The notes beneath the pieces are model-generated. The model was not told the DNA's origin. It saw only the letters and a program-made list of their open reading frames with translations, and did not search any database. This document shows positions 22,946 to 36,960 of a stretch of 64,000 bases of DNA, piece by piece. Source of the stretch: Coffea arabica (lineage: Eukaryota > Streptophyta > Magnoliopsida > Gentianales > Rubiaceae); assembly GCF_036785885.1 (NCBI RefSeq), contig NC_092312.1, positions 17,564,001 through 17,628,000 on the forward strand. Reading direction: 5' to 3'. Numbering within the stretch: position 1 is the stretch's first letter; the number at the start of each line of letters is the position of its first letter. Both the position numbers and the translations under genes were made by a program.

Positions 22946-24395
22946 GTATTTGGGAGCTCTAATTTACTTTAATAATTTCTGCAAATGATGAAATCGTGTA
23001 TCCATGCAGGTATACTGATTGATAGGATAATTTTGTGGTTTTGTTTTAGACGACTGGATATTTACTTGCTGATGTCTTTTATTACTTTGAGTTGTTAACG
23101 GAAGCTCGAAAATTTTGTTGATAATTGTGGATCGCTATTCAGTTGGGTCTATAACTTAATTGAAGCATTTTACTGTTTAAGTTTTCCTAGAATTTGGCAA
23201 TTCTTTGACTAGCACTTCAATTTCTATCCGTAAAACCTCTTGCCTTGAGTTATTAAACAATCTTTATTGTTTGTAAGCTTGCTATTGGTTGTTTGGTGTC
23301 TGGATTTTTTTTTCGTTTCGACGGCAAAACCATGTGAATGTAAGTTCTCATCTTGCTAGTTTCTCGTACATCGCGGATGTAATAGTAAAGTATAAAGGCC
23401 TAACTTTTTAATCAATGTGTCCAGTATACTTCTTGTTATAGTGAATCCAATCACGAGAAGCTGATAATGGAGTTAGGAATGTCAAATTAGGATATGTCAG
23501 TAAAGTTCTCAGATGAAATTACTTTCGAGTAAGATTGATTACTGGAAATGCATATTATATTTTTGGCCATGCTGGAAAATGGTCTGTATTTATGGAGGAT
23601 TTGTTTCACAAGGAGGTCATAGCTCCAATTTTATGAATTCCTCTACTGGTTTTGCTGTTTATCTATTAACTAATTCATGAGATGTAGTAGTTGTTTTCTG
23701 ACAAATATTATACTGATAGTGTTCTGTTGTGCTGTATTGGATATGCTTAGAACATTCAGAATATTGATTTCGTTCTTCAATCTAGTCTTATATCTGCAGT
23801 TTAGAGTCGTGTTACTCTAATCTGTTGGCCCAGGCAGAGTGGTTGTGGTGAATTTGAATCACCTACTTCTGCTTTTGATTTGTTTGATATGAAAAACTTC
23901 TCTCATGGAAACATTGTTATACATAGTGAATGCTTTAAATTGCATCCTGTTGGCTATGTTCACTTTCTAAGAAGGTTGAAATGCTTGAGTTTGGATTTTT
24001 AGATAGCATTCTATCTGCAAGTTTTTTTTGTTCATTAAGAAAGAGAATGTTTTACCAGGACGGTACCATATGTTGTGTAGATGGTGATAAATTGTGTCTC
24101 TTTTGTTGTATTTCCTTTCCTCTCTCCCTACAAAAGGACCTTCTCCAAGATTTCTTTTTCGGATAAGGGCCTAGGGGTTCGTAGAAACTCATGCTGAGAG
24201 TATTGATAGAGATGATGCATTTGATGACAAGAAGCCTGCATCATTTTCTTATGCCTTATTTGTTTAACCCCATGTTAGGGCATTTTATGGTGTCTTTGTT
24301 CTTATCATTTTTTCCCTTTTTCCTTCTCTCCGGGTCCAGTGTTTTAGGAGGTTGGTGTTTTTGAATAAACAATTTAGGAGAATTGTGCTGTAAGA

Positions 24396-27300
24396 ATGGA
24401 ATCAGAATCTTCTGAACTATCAAATACATCACATGGTCAAACATCAGATGTACCGGTGGCATCTGCAACGGATTCTGCTCAACAGAATTCAGGACAAGAT
24501 GCACCTTCTAGAGCATCAGTATCTGGAATCTCCAATTGGGCAAAGAATTTGAAAATCCCCCAGTCATTGGTAGGATCCCAGAATGAATCACCTACTGAAA
24601 GTTCAGGAAAATCATCCTTTTCACGTTTCACCAGTGGATTTGGATTGCGCCTGTCTCCAAAGGCTTCTCAGCAAGGAGAAAACTCTGATGGAACTCAACC
24701 AGCGGCACAGTCTGGTTTTATCGGAACAATTACAAAAGGAATTGTGGATTCTTCTAAAAGTGCTGTAAAAGCTGTTCAGGTTAAGGCTCGGCATGTTGTA
24801 TCTCAAAATAAACGAAGATATCAGGTTGCTTGCTTATGCTTTTAGTGGTCTAATTCTTTCTGAATTTTCTAGGCTTCCTTTGTATGTGTATCTGTATTTG
24901 TTTCAAACCCTCCCCCCACACACACACACAAAAAACCCCACTTTGGTGTTATTTAAGTTTGCAAACTATTGAGAACCTATTATTTTCTGTCTGGCTTTCT
25001 GTCTCGACATAGTGGGTGGAAGTGTTTTTCAAACAATAGAACTTCTGTTCTTCAAACCTCACCAATGAACTAATGTGTTTCCTAACATTAATTATTGCGC
25101 TGTCTGCTAAAGTAAGAGTACTTTGTTTAAATTGGTTGGCTTTGTTGGATGCTACATGATGGCTGACCCAAGTACTGCAGAATTTTACATGAGGCCTCTG
25201 TTTGTTGTAATAAAAAATTTTCCAAAGCTGGAATACTTTGTTTTGTGCATCATTCTGCCTGTTGAACTGCGCCATATGCAACGTGGTCGATGGTGTTTTT
25301 ATGGTGGAAGAGGTTGTGGCTTTTGATTCATTTCATGTCCTTTCTCATTAATGGTTGATCTAAAACATGAAGTTGCGTTGAATGAATTGGGATTTCATGT
25401 TGTGATCAGAATTGATTCATAATGCTTCAAATAAGAAATAAATGGCTCAGGATGTATCATTCTTGATACCCAGAGGTAATTTTTGTCTAGGGCTACCTTG
25501 AACCCCATGCGGCGTTTATCTTCCCTTTTGGCTGTAAAGATTAGTATTCTTCCTGCTTGTCCACTTAACTGTGATGACACTGGGCTTGAACCTTGTAAAA
25601 TAGTATGTGGATCTTTTTTGTCAATATTGTAGGGTTATCTACTGAATTGTATCTTTTGGCTGCTTTGCATATTACTTTAGTGAGTGGGTATGCAATTATG
25701 ACCTTTCCTGCTGTCTCAGGAAGGTGGATTTGACTTGGATATGACGTACATCACTGAGAATATAATTGCTATGGGTTTCCCTGCTGGTGACATGAGCTCT
25801 GGGTTTTTTGGCTATGTTGAGGTAACAAGCTGTGATAGTATGCATCTGAATCTTTATATGACTGGCAATAAACTTATACTGATGGATAATCATATCTAGG
25901 GATTTTATCGAAACCACATGGAAGAAGTTATTAAATTTTTTGAAACCCATCACAAGGTATTTACTTCCTTCCTTAACACATGTATCTATCTACTGCTATC
26001 AAATACTAATCCATATGCAAGTAAAAATAATGCATTTTTTTTATTTAACATTTTCACACCAAGTATTTGGTATTCTACTACAGCACAAATAATTCCTTGA
26101 CCATAGCCTGTTCATGCTGGTTGGCCACTATTTTTCTCTCTTTGATCTGTTCTTAAATGCAGGACAAATACAAGGTCTACAACCTTTGTTCTGAGAGATT
26201 ATATGATGTGTCATTGTTCGAGGGAAAGGTGTGTTATCATTCTTGCTGTTGTCTGCTCTTTGGTGTTTAACATTCAGTAATCAACTTGTGGTGGTTTCAT
26301 TTTTCTTATTTAATTTACTTTGTTAGTCGTACTTCTCTTGTTATTCTTTTAGATCCTGTAGCATGTCTGGACTATTATGGGATTTAATAACAGGACGTGA
26401 TTTGCTATTTAAATCTGTCCTCTGTGCACAGCATCAACTTTTAAGTACTGATTGTTGTCAATATCGTGCACCTGCATGGGGATATGGTGGTGAAAAATGG
26501 TTCTTTCTGATTGCAGAAAGGGATACATGCACTGACATTTTCAAGTTGGTTCTGTCTCACTGAAAAATCCCTAATTTTCCTTTTGATATGACATAAGACT
26601 GGTTTATGCTTCTGTGCTGCATGTTACTTTCTGGAGAAGTATTAGAATCTTAGAAGTGTAGTATTCAGTTTGTCATCTCCAAATCTGCCCAGTAAATATC
26701 AGTTTGTTCAAATTATTACTTGTAGAAAGGTTGTGCAGTCCTTAGAATCATTTAGACCAATATCACCCTAGTGACTTTGTGTTTTACTTATATGATATTC
26801 GAGTCATTATGTTCTGTAGTAGTAATTAAGAGTATTTTCTGCACCATGCCTTTGCATCTGTGCATTCCTCATATTAGAAGCAAAGTTTCAAAGTCTTGAC
26901 TGCTCTTAAATTTGATGTAATTTTGCAGGTGGCCAGTTTCCCCTTTGACGACCATAATTGCCCGCCTGTTCAACTCATCATCTCATTTTGTCATAGTGCA
27001 TATTCATGGTTGAAGGAGGATATTGAGAATGTTGTGGTTGTGCACTGCAAGGCCGGAATGGCTAGGACTGGGTTGATGATATCTAGCCTTCTTCTCTACT
27101 TGAAGGTAAAATTTCCAGATCCTACATAAGTTTTCTGTGGCATACATATATTCCTAGTACATTGTTTGTCAGTAAAATTTATCTGTTGAAAGTTGTTTTG
27201 CCTTGAATTTTACAGCAGAACTTTGCTATATTAAGTTATCTGGTTTCATTTTCTTACAGTTCTTTCCCACGGCTGAGGAGTCTATTGATTACTACAATCA

Positions 27301-30300
27301 AAAAAGGTGTTTTGATGGAAAGGCTCTTGTTCTTCCTAGTCAGATTGTGAGTCTAATTTGAGTCTGCTTCAATCCTTCTTCCAATTCTTTCTTGCGATGT
27401 GGAGGGTGCATCCTTCTTACTATGAACTTTTTCATGACAGAGGTATGTCAAATACTTTGAACGTATCTTAACCTACTTCAATGGAGAAAACCAGCCTGGG
27501 CGCAGGTAATTGGCTCTATATTGTGCTCTAAAAGATGTTTAGGGCAACAATTTTTATGTTGCACAGTTATTCATAATTAATAAATCTGGCTATGTAGTGA
27601 CTGAATGTTGACACGCTTGCTTAGCTACAAATCAGGTTTAGTGGGTATAATATTTTTTGGAATGCATTACACAGGTGCATGCTTAGAGGATTCCGGCTTC
27701 ACAGATGTCCTTATTGGGTCAGGCCAGCTATCACTGTATCTGATCACAGTGGTAATCATCATCCTTTCTGTCCTATGCAGTCCTATTTATGCTTATCTGT
27801 CACCTGTTTGTATTTTGTACATTTAATTATTTTTCGTTTTAGAATGTTTCCCCCTGATTATCCTATTTGATTTTAATCAGGGTCAGCTTATTAATTTCCT
27901 CAAGTAAAATTGTAGCACCGCTGTGCAAATTCTCTTTCCCATGTTTTTACATGCCTCTGCATCACTGTGGTGCCTGGGAGTTGCCTCTCCTATTATAATG
28001 TGCTTTAAAAAGTTTTTTTTTTTTTTTTTTTTATAATTTTTGACCGGTTACCAGGTTTAAGGTTCTACACTTCTACTGCCATTTTTCATTTGACTTTGTT
28101 GCATTTATTTAGTTGCCTGATAACTCCAATTAGCCACAATTTCATCAGTCCTTTTGTTGTTATTTCTTGGATTATTGTACCATATGCTATTTGGTTTTCC
28201 ATTCCACATTGATGGACTACCGTTCTTGTTTCCTGCCTTATATTTGATAACACACTTTCAGTAGTTTGTCAGAAGATGTATGCTACTTCTGGTGTTTAAA
28301 TTGATTTATGCATTATCTTCAGGAGTGCTGTTCTCGACAAGGAAACATCCAAGAACGAAAGATCTTGCGGTAGGTCTTTATGAAACTTAATGGCCACAAT
28401 TTCCACCGAAAAAGTTTATAGATGAACCATATTTTAGTTACACTAAAGTTCACTAATTTTCAAGTGAAAGTTGAAGTGTAACTGGTTAGAGAAGTGTTGC
28501 ATATTGCTTAACCAATCTGCTACTTAGATGGGGTTTTAGTTTTGGGTTGTATATAGTTTGAGAGGCCTAGAGGCAGTGAATTTTATGTGACTACAGAATA
28601 TAGACGAGGACTCTGTTTTTCTCTTTAAGAAATTGATACCTAGTCATGCGAGATGCTACAATTATAATTATCGTGTTTAGATGTTTTTCTATGAGTAATT
28701 CATAAATATGCCTAGATATGATAAACTATCAGGTACATACTGAAAATTTTACCAGCATAGTGTTATATATATGGTAGGAAGTTTAGTAGTTTTGACCAGA
28801 ATACTGTTATGTAGTAGGAAGATTAGTAGTTATCGTCTTGCCAGTTGTCAAAACTGCTGTCCAACATCCTCAAATAAGAAAATGAAAAGTGAGTAGTTGT
28901 CAAAGAATTGATTATGTTAAAATACACTTAAAAGAAATATAAAAGATTGACAGCGAGAATAAAAATGCAGAGAGCAAACATGACATAAAATGGGGTCACT
29001 TTGTGGAAAATGTGACTGAATTGAGAATGTATCCTTGGATGTAGATAAACAGAAGAATATTTAGGGGATCCACAATTTTGTTAAACCTATAGAAGTAATG
29101 GAAGACTAAACTGTTAGTTGATGGTTATAGTATCTTGCAAGCATTTAAGTCAGAGCCAACTGACATTTTGAATGTGGAGGCTGTCAGTGTACCTGTATGC
29201 ATACGGATAATTCTTTTATAGCTGCATCTGTGAACCTATAATACAGTATATTGGTGCTGCTTGTGCTTTTTACTGGAAAATTTCTCATTCCAAGTATAAG
29301 CATTTTTTGTTCTGGGTTTATCTGCAGCCTGAAGATTATTGGTTTAGTGCACCAAAGAAAGGCATAATGGTGTTTGCCCTTCCTGGGGAGCCTGGTCTGA
29401 CGGAATTGGCTGGGGACTTCAAAATTCATTTCCATGACCGACAAGGAGACTTTTATTGGTATCGACTATTATCCCTGTGATCTTTTGGAATAACAGCCAA
29501 CCTTCTCTACCTGCTTGCTTGTAAACATGAATACAAAAGGTGTCGGGGGAGGGGGGAGGGTGGTGGGTGAAACGCTTCCATCCTTTGCATGATTATTATT
29601 TAAGCTATGAATTTCTTGATGTTTTTGTGCCTCAATTCTTCAGTTGGCTGAATACAACAATGATAGAGAACAGAAAAATACTGAATACAAGTGATCTTGA
29701 TGGTTTTGACAAGGTAATTATAGTAATTTGAAATGCCACTTAGATGATTGATGTTCATTTATGCAATTGAGAGTTGCTATTTGAATGCAGAGATCTCCTC
29801 CTCCTCCTTCTTCTCTTTTTTTAATGTTCATTCCTATACTTTTCTACACAATGAGTTTTGATATTTGGAATCTGCACAGAGAAAATTGCCATCCCCTGGA
29901 TTTCAAGTTGAAGTTGTGCTTGTGGACTATGATGCTGCCGTTCCTCCAACACGCCATTCAGAAACTGCTAATGACAAAACTGTTGAAAGTTCTGGTGCAG
30001 ATACGGCTTCAGAACCCAGTCCTGTTGCAGTTCATGAGGCTGCAGTTGTCGAAAGTTCAGATAAAAATTCTGGAAGTAATGAAAAGGATGATGTGTTTTC
30101 CGACAGTGAGGCTGAGGAAACAGGCTCTTCAAGGAGGGGGGAAGTGAGTGGTGCCCCTGAATCCAGAAAAAGTGTGGATAAAAATATTGATGGCTCTGAC
30201 CAAAAAACAAGTTTGGATCAAAGTAAACATTTGACACGTGAAACTGAGCGTTTGTCTTTAGGAAGCACAGGTTCTGTACAGAATGAGCCAAGAAAGGATG

Positions 30301-30428
30301 CCGTTAAAGGATCTATACCCAATCCTGAAGTTACCAGCTCAACGGCAAATGTAAGTCAATTCAAAGCAATGGCTGCTGATGCCTCTGTTTTCACATTTGG
30401 AGATGAAGAGGATTATGAAAGTGAATAA
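24396..30428 (+). CDS. PTEN2: PTEN2-type phosphatidylinositol 3-phosphatase
   Basis: Twelve coding exons: 24396-24824, 25720-25821, 25900-25956, 26163-26228, 26929-27105, 27260-27346, 27441-27505, 27675-27751, 28323-28369, 29328-29458, 29644-29713 and 29880-30428. They join in frame to 618 aa (Arabidopsis PTEN2 proteins are about 610). The order is a 143-aa Ser-rich N-terminal extension, the dual-specificity phosphatase domain, a C2-like domain and an acidic, low-complexity tail ending in EDYESE. The general-acid loop FPFDDHNCPP (Asp226) and the P-loop HCKAGMARTG (Cys258) are intact. Human PTEN has HCKAGKGRTG; the Met-Ala pair here is the plant PTEN2 form. The family removes the 3-phosphate of phosphoinositides, and plant PTEN2 also binds phosphatidic acid. 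The exon 1 donor (GTTGCT) is a weak one, and reading through it stops after seven codons. Confidence 0.92.
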
Positions 30429-31660
30429 TTAAGATATGTGTGTATCACAGAAGAAGATATCCTGTACATAATTATCCTAGTGAATGGTGGGGTACCCAAG
30501 TCCATGGCAACAGGAAGGCCTCTGTTCAATTCTATTTATTTCATTTAAGATGTGGTTATGGTTCTGAAACGATTTATCGCGTTCTTTGGGTCTGGCTTGA
30601 TGCAATGATTGCTCTTAGTTACTGTAAGTTCTTGAATTATGTCCGTATTCCTTGGGATGTGATCAAACAAGTTCCTTCTGACACGAGGTTCTCTATCTTG
30701 CACTCTCTTGTCTTTATGCACTTTTACCTGATGGCGGTTGCACTACTGCTTGAGCAAAAGAACATCAGCTGCACTACCTTCTACCCGTGAGAAGCGGAAA
30801 TTTTGAATTCAACCAAGAGGGTCTACCTATGGATGAGTCGATGTTTCGTGGCTGGCTCAGAAATTAAAATACAGTACTGTTAGTTACATGAAAGCCACGC
30901 ATTTCCTCTGTAGCTTGGCATCCAGCCATTTTCTGCGTTGGCTCCACGTTGGCTAGAGGCCTTTTCTACCATTATTGACTCGAGCTCAAACCGGACCTAC
31001 TAGGGAAAGATTTGGAGTGCCTTTTTTTTTTTTACATGAAGTCTTTTTGTAAGGGAAGATTTCATTTCCACCTGCGCTAGAACAGTACATGTCATCTATA
31101 TAATTTTGAAGGAGGAGTTTGCAGTCAAGTCAACCTTAGATATGATAGTTTTGATTTCGTCTTCCAAAAAGAAAAAGTCAACCTCTTATATATAATCGGA
31201 TATCTCTAGTGTCCAAGTTCAATTGATCTTCTACAAGCCAACTCAATTCTGAAACAGTAACTAATTTTTATCCGTCATGTCTTCTATAGAAAATCCCCTC
31301 CTCCTTTTCCATCAAGTATTATTTTGATTTTTAATTTTTCAGATGCACACTAAGGAAAATGAAAAGAATTCATTCAACAGAAGTCGAAGTGGATATAATC
31401 CGATTAAAAGCAGGCGCGAACGCGTGTTTTTCTGCTTTTGTTAAAACGCGTCATGCAGCCTTTGCCTCTGCCCCCTAAAGTACACAATGAATCCAAAATA
31501 CTGCTGCCAACGTGCTACTGCCCCTTCTCGGAAATTAGAATTTACGAAATAACAAAGAAAGTCTTCCACTGGTCTTCTTTTATCTTAATTTGCTTCCACC
31601 TTCTCGGATATTATTATTATTGCCTCCTGCGCTCCTGCTCAAATAATTCTAGATATGCAT
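30429..31660. other. PTEN 3' UTR and spacer to the C2 gene
   Basis: The frame at 30440-30790 starts 12 bases after the PTEN stop, resembles no family and is best read as 3' UTR. The following sequence is spacer and the promoter of the C2 gene. Confidence 0.45.
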
Positions 31661-31670
31661 TATATATGTA
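31661..31670 (+). promoter_or_regulatory. Likely TATA box of the SRC2-like gene
   Basis: TATATATGTA lies 100 bp before the ATG at 31761, a normal distance for a plant gene with a leader of about 70 bases. Confidence 0.45.
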
Positions 31671-31760
31671 AGGGAACGATGTTGAAATTCACATAAAATT
31701 TTCTTCCCCTTCTCCATAATTATCTTCTTTTGAAGTTGGTACTCTTCTATAATAGCGTCC

Positions 31761-33953
31761 ATGTCGATTTCTGGAATTCAAGGTCAACCCCTGGAGATCA
31801 CCGGTAATCATTCTTCTCCTTCTTCGTTTACCAGTTCCTTTTCTCTTTTGGACATTGTTGGTTTTTCTGACGAATTCTTTCGGGAATCGGTAATGCACGT
31901 TTGCAGTTGTAGGCTGCAGCAAATTGAAGGATACGGAGTGGATTTCAAGACAAGATCCTTACGTTTGCCTGGAATACGCCAGCACTAAATTCCGTACCCG
32001 TACCCACACAGGTATGTAATTCTTATTATTTCCTCTTTTCATCTCTGGTTGATTGTTTTTTCAATTACTACTAGTATTCGAGCTTGTAAGAAAACTGTCC
32101 ATTTTGTTGCCTAACTATTCTATTCTACTGCTGCTTAATTACTCATGTAGACGGTGGAAAAAACCCTACTTTTCAAGAGAAATTCGTCTTCTCCTTGATT
32201 GAAGGGCTAAGGGAGATCACTGTTGCTGTTTGGAACAGCAATACCATTACCTATGATGATTTTATCGGCAATGGAAAGTAATAATGTCATTTCTTTAACT
32301 TTCTGCCCTTTGTTTTCCCTGTATTCTATTCGTTGTATTAGTTTGAGTATTTTCTTTTTATTCTATACTTTTAGATGATTTATTATTTTTTTTTTCCTAT
32401 TGTTGTTAATCTATTAGGGTTCAGCTGCAGAAAGTGCTTTCTCAGGGATTTGATGATAGTTCTTGGCCACTCCAAACTAAAACCGGCAGGTATACTCTGC
32501 AAAAGATAAAAAGGGAAAATTACCTGATGTATTCATTCTTTTGTAGGTTAATACATACTTGAACATTTAAACATATGGAATACTTGTTTATGTACTTTTA
32601 TGTATGCCTTATGTATCTTCACACACACGCACACACCATGTATATGTGTGTGTGTAGGGAAAACACCTAATAGTATATTTTCTGCTCCATCTTGCCATTT
32701 GGGTATTAATATGTAGAAGAAAGATATTTTGGAAACTGAAACTGCTTTTGGAGTCAACACTTTAGAAGACTAGAAGGTTACATTGTAGTTTTAACTTGAT
32801 AAAGCTAATTGGAAAACAATTGTCACTACGCTTATGAAAGATATATGGGATTTTAGTAGCTATACACACAGAAACAGAGCTGCAATAGAATCTGAAGGCT
32901 TATGGGCAATCATATCCAAGTTACAGATCTCCATAATTTTAAGGTGTATGTTGAAAGAAACAAGAGAAGTTAAAAGTTAAATTTACTATTTGATAGGCCC
33001 CTCTTTCAAGTTTTACTTATCTGTTTGAAATGGGGATTGGACTTTGCAGTTTGACATTGCATTGTGTGTCTTGCCAATAGATTTTAGATCTTTGAGGGGA
33101 GGGGTATGGGTGGGTGTTGAAGCATGTTATTTGGACATTTGGAGAACTTCCACATTTTCTTTTAATTAAAATCTTTAAGTACACCGTTGGATCAAAAAAT
33201 CAGTAAAGAGATTGATGGTTTTAGGATACTGGTGAAAACAATAAAACAAGCTAGCATTTTTATGTCTATCGTCATTTTAAGTCAGTCATACATGTGCCAC
33301 GGATTGCTAGATGTTGTATAATGCTGCTTATATCAAAGAAGGGGATCTTTAGACTTCTAAATGCTGTTACTGTCGCAGGCATGCTGGAGAAGTTCGGCTG
33401 ATTATGCACTATGCAAATGCTAATGTAAGTGTCTTATCTCGTAAATTTCCACATATTGTTAATGGTAGAATAATACATATCAAACTCTGCATTAAAGAGG
33501 CTAATGGTTCTTTTTTTCTACTGTTGTCTTTTCAAAAGAAGCCTGCAACAAGTTATGCTCCATCCGCTCCACCTTATGTGGCACCACCAATACCCCAAAG
33601 TTCTTTGTATGCTGCTCCCCCCCCATCTGTTGGGTCTTATCTACCTCCAACAACCTATCCTGCTCCACCTCCTCCCTATTCACCGTATCCTCCTAATCCT
33701 GCAGCATACGTGCCAGCACCATATTATCCTCCTGCTCAAGCTGCTTATCCTGCAGCTTATGGAGCACCTTCAGCTTATCCTCCACCGCCATATCCACCTC
33801 CACCTTATGATCCATCTCATTACCATACAGGTAATTTTTATTACTGCAAGTGTTTATTTTCCTAAAATATAATATGTTTTCACTTGAACTAATTTGAATG
33901 TTTAATTTCTGTCAGGTCCATTCCCTGGAATCTATCCTCCACCACCATACTGA
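31761..33953 (+). CDS. SRC2-like C2-domain protein with Pro-rich tail
   Basis: Seven exons: 31761-31803, 31907-32011, 32151-32277, 32418-32489, 33379-33424, 33539-33830 and 33916-33953, all GT-AG and in frame, giving 240 aa. Residues 1-131 form a C2 domain starting MSISGIQGQPLEITVVGC, with SRQDPYVCLEY and NSNTITYDDFIGNGK loops that carry the Asp residues expected to bind calcium. Residues 132-240 are a Pro/Tyr/Ala-rich tail with repeated YPP, APPP and AAYP words, ending PGIYPPPPY. In soybean SRC2 is cold-induced, and Arabidopsis SRC2 binds a PIEPPPHH motif and traffics from ER to vacuole; whether this gene does the same is inference. The very short first exon (14 codons) would be missed by simple gene finding; its splice restores the VVGC of the first beta strand. 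Confidence 0.9.
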
Positions 33954-36900
33954 GATAAAGCTCGCTATCGGTATTAGTGGAGAGAGCACGTCTACATTTT
34001 AGTGACAGTTATCTTTGTAACTGGGCTTGGTAGTTTTATTATCTGACATCAGGAACAATTAACCCTTTTACTAACAGCAATTCTTATGTGGTTGGAAACT
34101 GTTTATATGGTGCTTAGAACAGAAGAAGGCATGCTTTTTTTTTTCCTATTGTTTGTCTGCCTACATAAAGATGTGAAATTGTATGTAATCTTTTGTTTCC
34201 CTTTGCTTTGGGGGAGGTGATTGAAGCATCATATGGATCATCTGCACCCAGGACAAATGAAATTTGAAGCAGCCAGTTGCTTAATTTCTCGTTTCTCTCT
34301 GTTTTTTCTTTTCTTCTTAATTCGTAATCACCGAATTTGACAATCATTGCCTTCTCATCAAAATTGCTTGTCATTCTTTTGAAAGCTTAGCCATTATAGA
34401 CTCTCGAGCTGAACTAACTATTGCTGTTATTCCTCAAATTTCAAATTTTTTTGGGGGTGGGGGTGTTGCGGGGGTGGGGAAGCTTTAAACATGATCCCCT
34501 GTTGAGATTTTATTTTTCAATTGATGAAATGGCTTCCAAACAAGACGTTTCCTTGATGCACAGTTGAGTTATAAAATCCCATGGAAAATGTCCATTAGTT
34601 GTTCACGGGAACCTCGCCGGAGGGGCAACTTCAATCATTCCTGGTCTTTGTAACACGATGTCATGATCTTAGAATACAGCTGGATGTTAGCGATCCATTT
34701 TTGGCCAAAAGAGCCAATTGCCACTTGCACCACATTTGCGGAAAAAGTCAAACCGTAGGGGATCAAAATTGTAATAATAATATATGTTGTACCTGTAACT
34801 TCTCGTTTTATGCTAATTTTTGTCCGAGATGACCTCCTCCTCTTTGTGTGTGTGTGTGTGTGTGTGTTTTTTTTTCCTTGCGTGTGTCGTGTCCGAGATT
34901 CTGTTGCTGCAGAAGACTTATCAATGTATCAATAGTAACGAAAATGAAAGTTGGACATCCTAATGCAGTCATTATTATTAGTGGATCAATGCGCTGAAGG
35001 ATACACTAGAGAAAAGTGGCTGCAATTAGTGCATGTGAAGATGAATCAGGAATCAAGAAATGAAGCATGTACAAGTCATTTCAAATTGACTAATGCGAAA
35101 TCATCCGATGAATAGACCTTTCAACAGTATACCACTTATGCCTTTTGACCGTCTGCGAGAGATTTTGACACATGAAGCTAGCTAGCATTTGAGATTGCTT
35201 TCGGTGTTCCACTTTCGCTCCCCGTGCTTTGGTTTCTTTTTGGAGCAAGTGCGCCCCCTTCCCCTCTTATGTGTCAAGGCCATGGTCCTCGTCGAATTCA
35301 GGCAGGTAGAGGAGGGTCGTGTGCTACATTACATACATGTAATATGGCTCCATGGCAGTCACAGAACACAAAAATCATGAGAAAAGAAAAAAAAAAACAG
35401 AAAAAAATTCAAACTCCCCGTGAACTATACAGTGAGGACACAAATGCTACCATCTGTCAATGATCGTCGCTTGACAGCTACCCAAGAATTGGTGTTCGTG
35501 CTGCACATGTACCTTTTTCCTCTTGCTCAAACTGAATACTCTCTGAATCCTACACAGCGAAGAATACCATCTGCTACTGTAGAATCAATCAGTAATGTGG
35601 TGCGGACAACCCATTATAGAATCATTTGCGCTCTTAAGGTGCACGTACGTGGCCGTTGAACAAAACATTTCTTGCGTTATTTTTATTTTTTGTGTTTCTT
35701 CTGTCCCCCTTTTTTTTTTTTTCTTCTTCCCCTGTGGCCTGTGGGCGGAGGCATGATTTTATTGGGTCAATGATGGGGGACAATCCTATAAAGGGTGGCG
35801 TATGCTTCTGTTCGGTTTGACAAATCTTTGGAAGTGGAGGAGAAATGATTGATGATTCATTTCGAAAAGTCGATTTATTGTCTGGCATTTTTGAGTGAGT
35901 TAAATTCAAAAAACGAAAAAGGGTGGTGGGCCAATTTGACTTTGGCAGTCGGCAGAGAGGCATGATGCAAAAGCTGGGCTGGTGTTTTGTGGGTGAACTT
36001 GGTGGTGCTGTTTGGTAGTGCTGAATGCCGATAGGAGTATTATGATGCATTGAAGCTGATGAATTAGCGCCTTAATAACTGTACTAACTATCTAATCTTG
36101 TTTGATAATTAGTTGGTTTGTGGCTGGCCGTCACCTCCACCCCCCATTTTTTACCCCACTTCTCATTTGTCGTCTTTGTGAACAAATTAGAACAATGAGC
36201 AATCTGATGCATTATTTGATGTTTCTCACCAAAAAAAAAATAAAAATAAAAGCAGAAACGAGCAATCTAATACGCGGAGAGGAAAACCCAATCAATAATA
36301 CTATGTCTCCAGAAATTTGATTTGGATACTAGTAGCATGTTCTGTTGCAGGATGACGGCCGAAGATTGGTTCTTGAAATAAAACCAACTCCACCACCCGA
36401 TACATTAGACTTGTACCTACTTCTGCAACCAAAGAAGTCCTGCCCAGAAAAAACAAAAAAAAGCTACGAGGAAACAATTGAATCAGAGAGATGTTCGCTA
36501 GGCGGCATTTTTTTTTTCTTTCTCCCAATTCTACTTCATCATGCTGGTTGATTTACGAGTAAAAAAAATGATGTTATGAAACGAGTAGTAAGCTTGTATT
36601 GCACAGGAGCAAAACAAACTTGATCATGAAATGAAATGGCGACGCTGGACTCTAGCAAAGAGCCAAAGCCTAAGCTTAGAACAATGAGCGGAGTGTATGA
36701 TTGGTGCTCCAGAACACGGATTAATTTTAGGTTTGTAGGTGAGACATCGTCCTATTTTACAGGATTTATGTTGGAAATCCGATTATCAGAACTATTTACC
36801 AAAATGAATCTACTGGTGGCAATACCAATAAAGAAGGACCCAGCTTTCACAAACAGTTCTGCAAAATCTTTGCGAAATGACAAAAGATACAGCGGCATGC

Positions 36901-36960
36901 AATGGAGAAAGCTACTTTAATATCCCGGCTAAGTCTAACCCTTGCGTCCTATACTCCTAT
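33954..36960. other. Gene-free stretch after the C2 gene
   Basis: The first 200 bp are likely 3' UTR. A (TG)n microsatellite lies at 34845-34867. Frames at 35634-36050 (-) and 36636-36920 (+) are open but match nothing I know, lack codon-like bias and sit in AT-rich sequence, so I do not call them genes. Confidence 0.45.

Noticed and set aside
30440-30790. 116-aa frame just after the PTEN stop
   Set aside because: No known similarity and it begins 12 bases after the stop; best read as 3' UTR.
36636-36920. 94-aa frame with a hydrophilic start
   Set aside because: No family recognised, no splice partners and no coding-like base composition, so not called.
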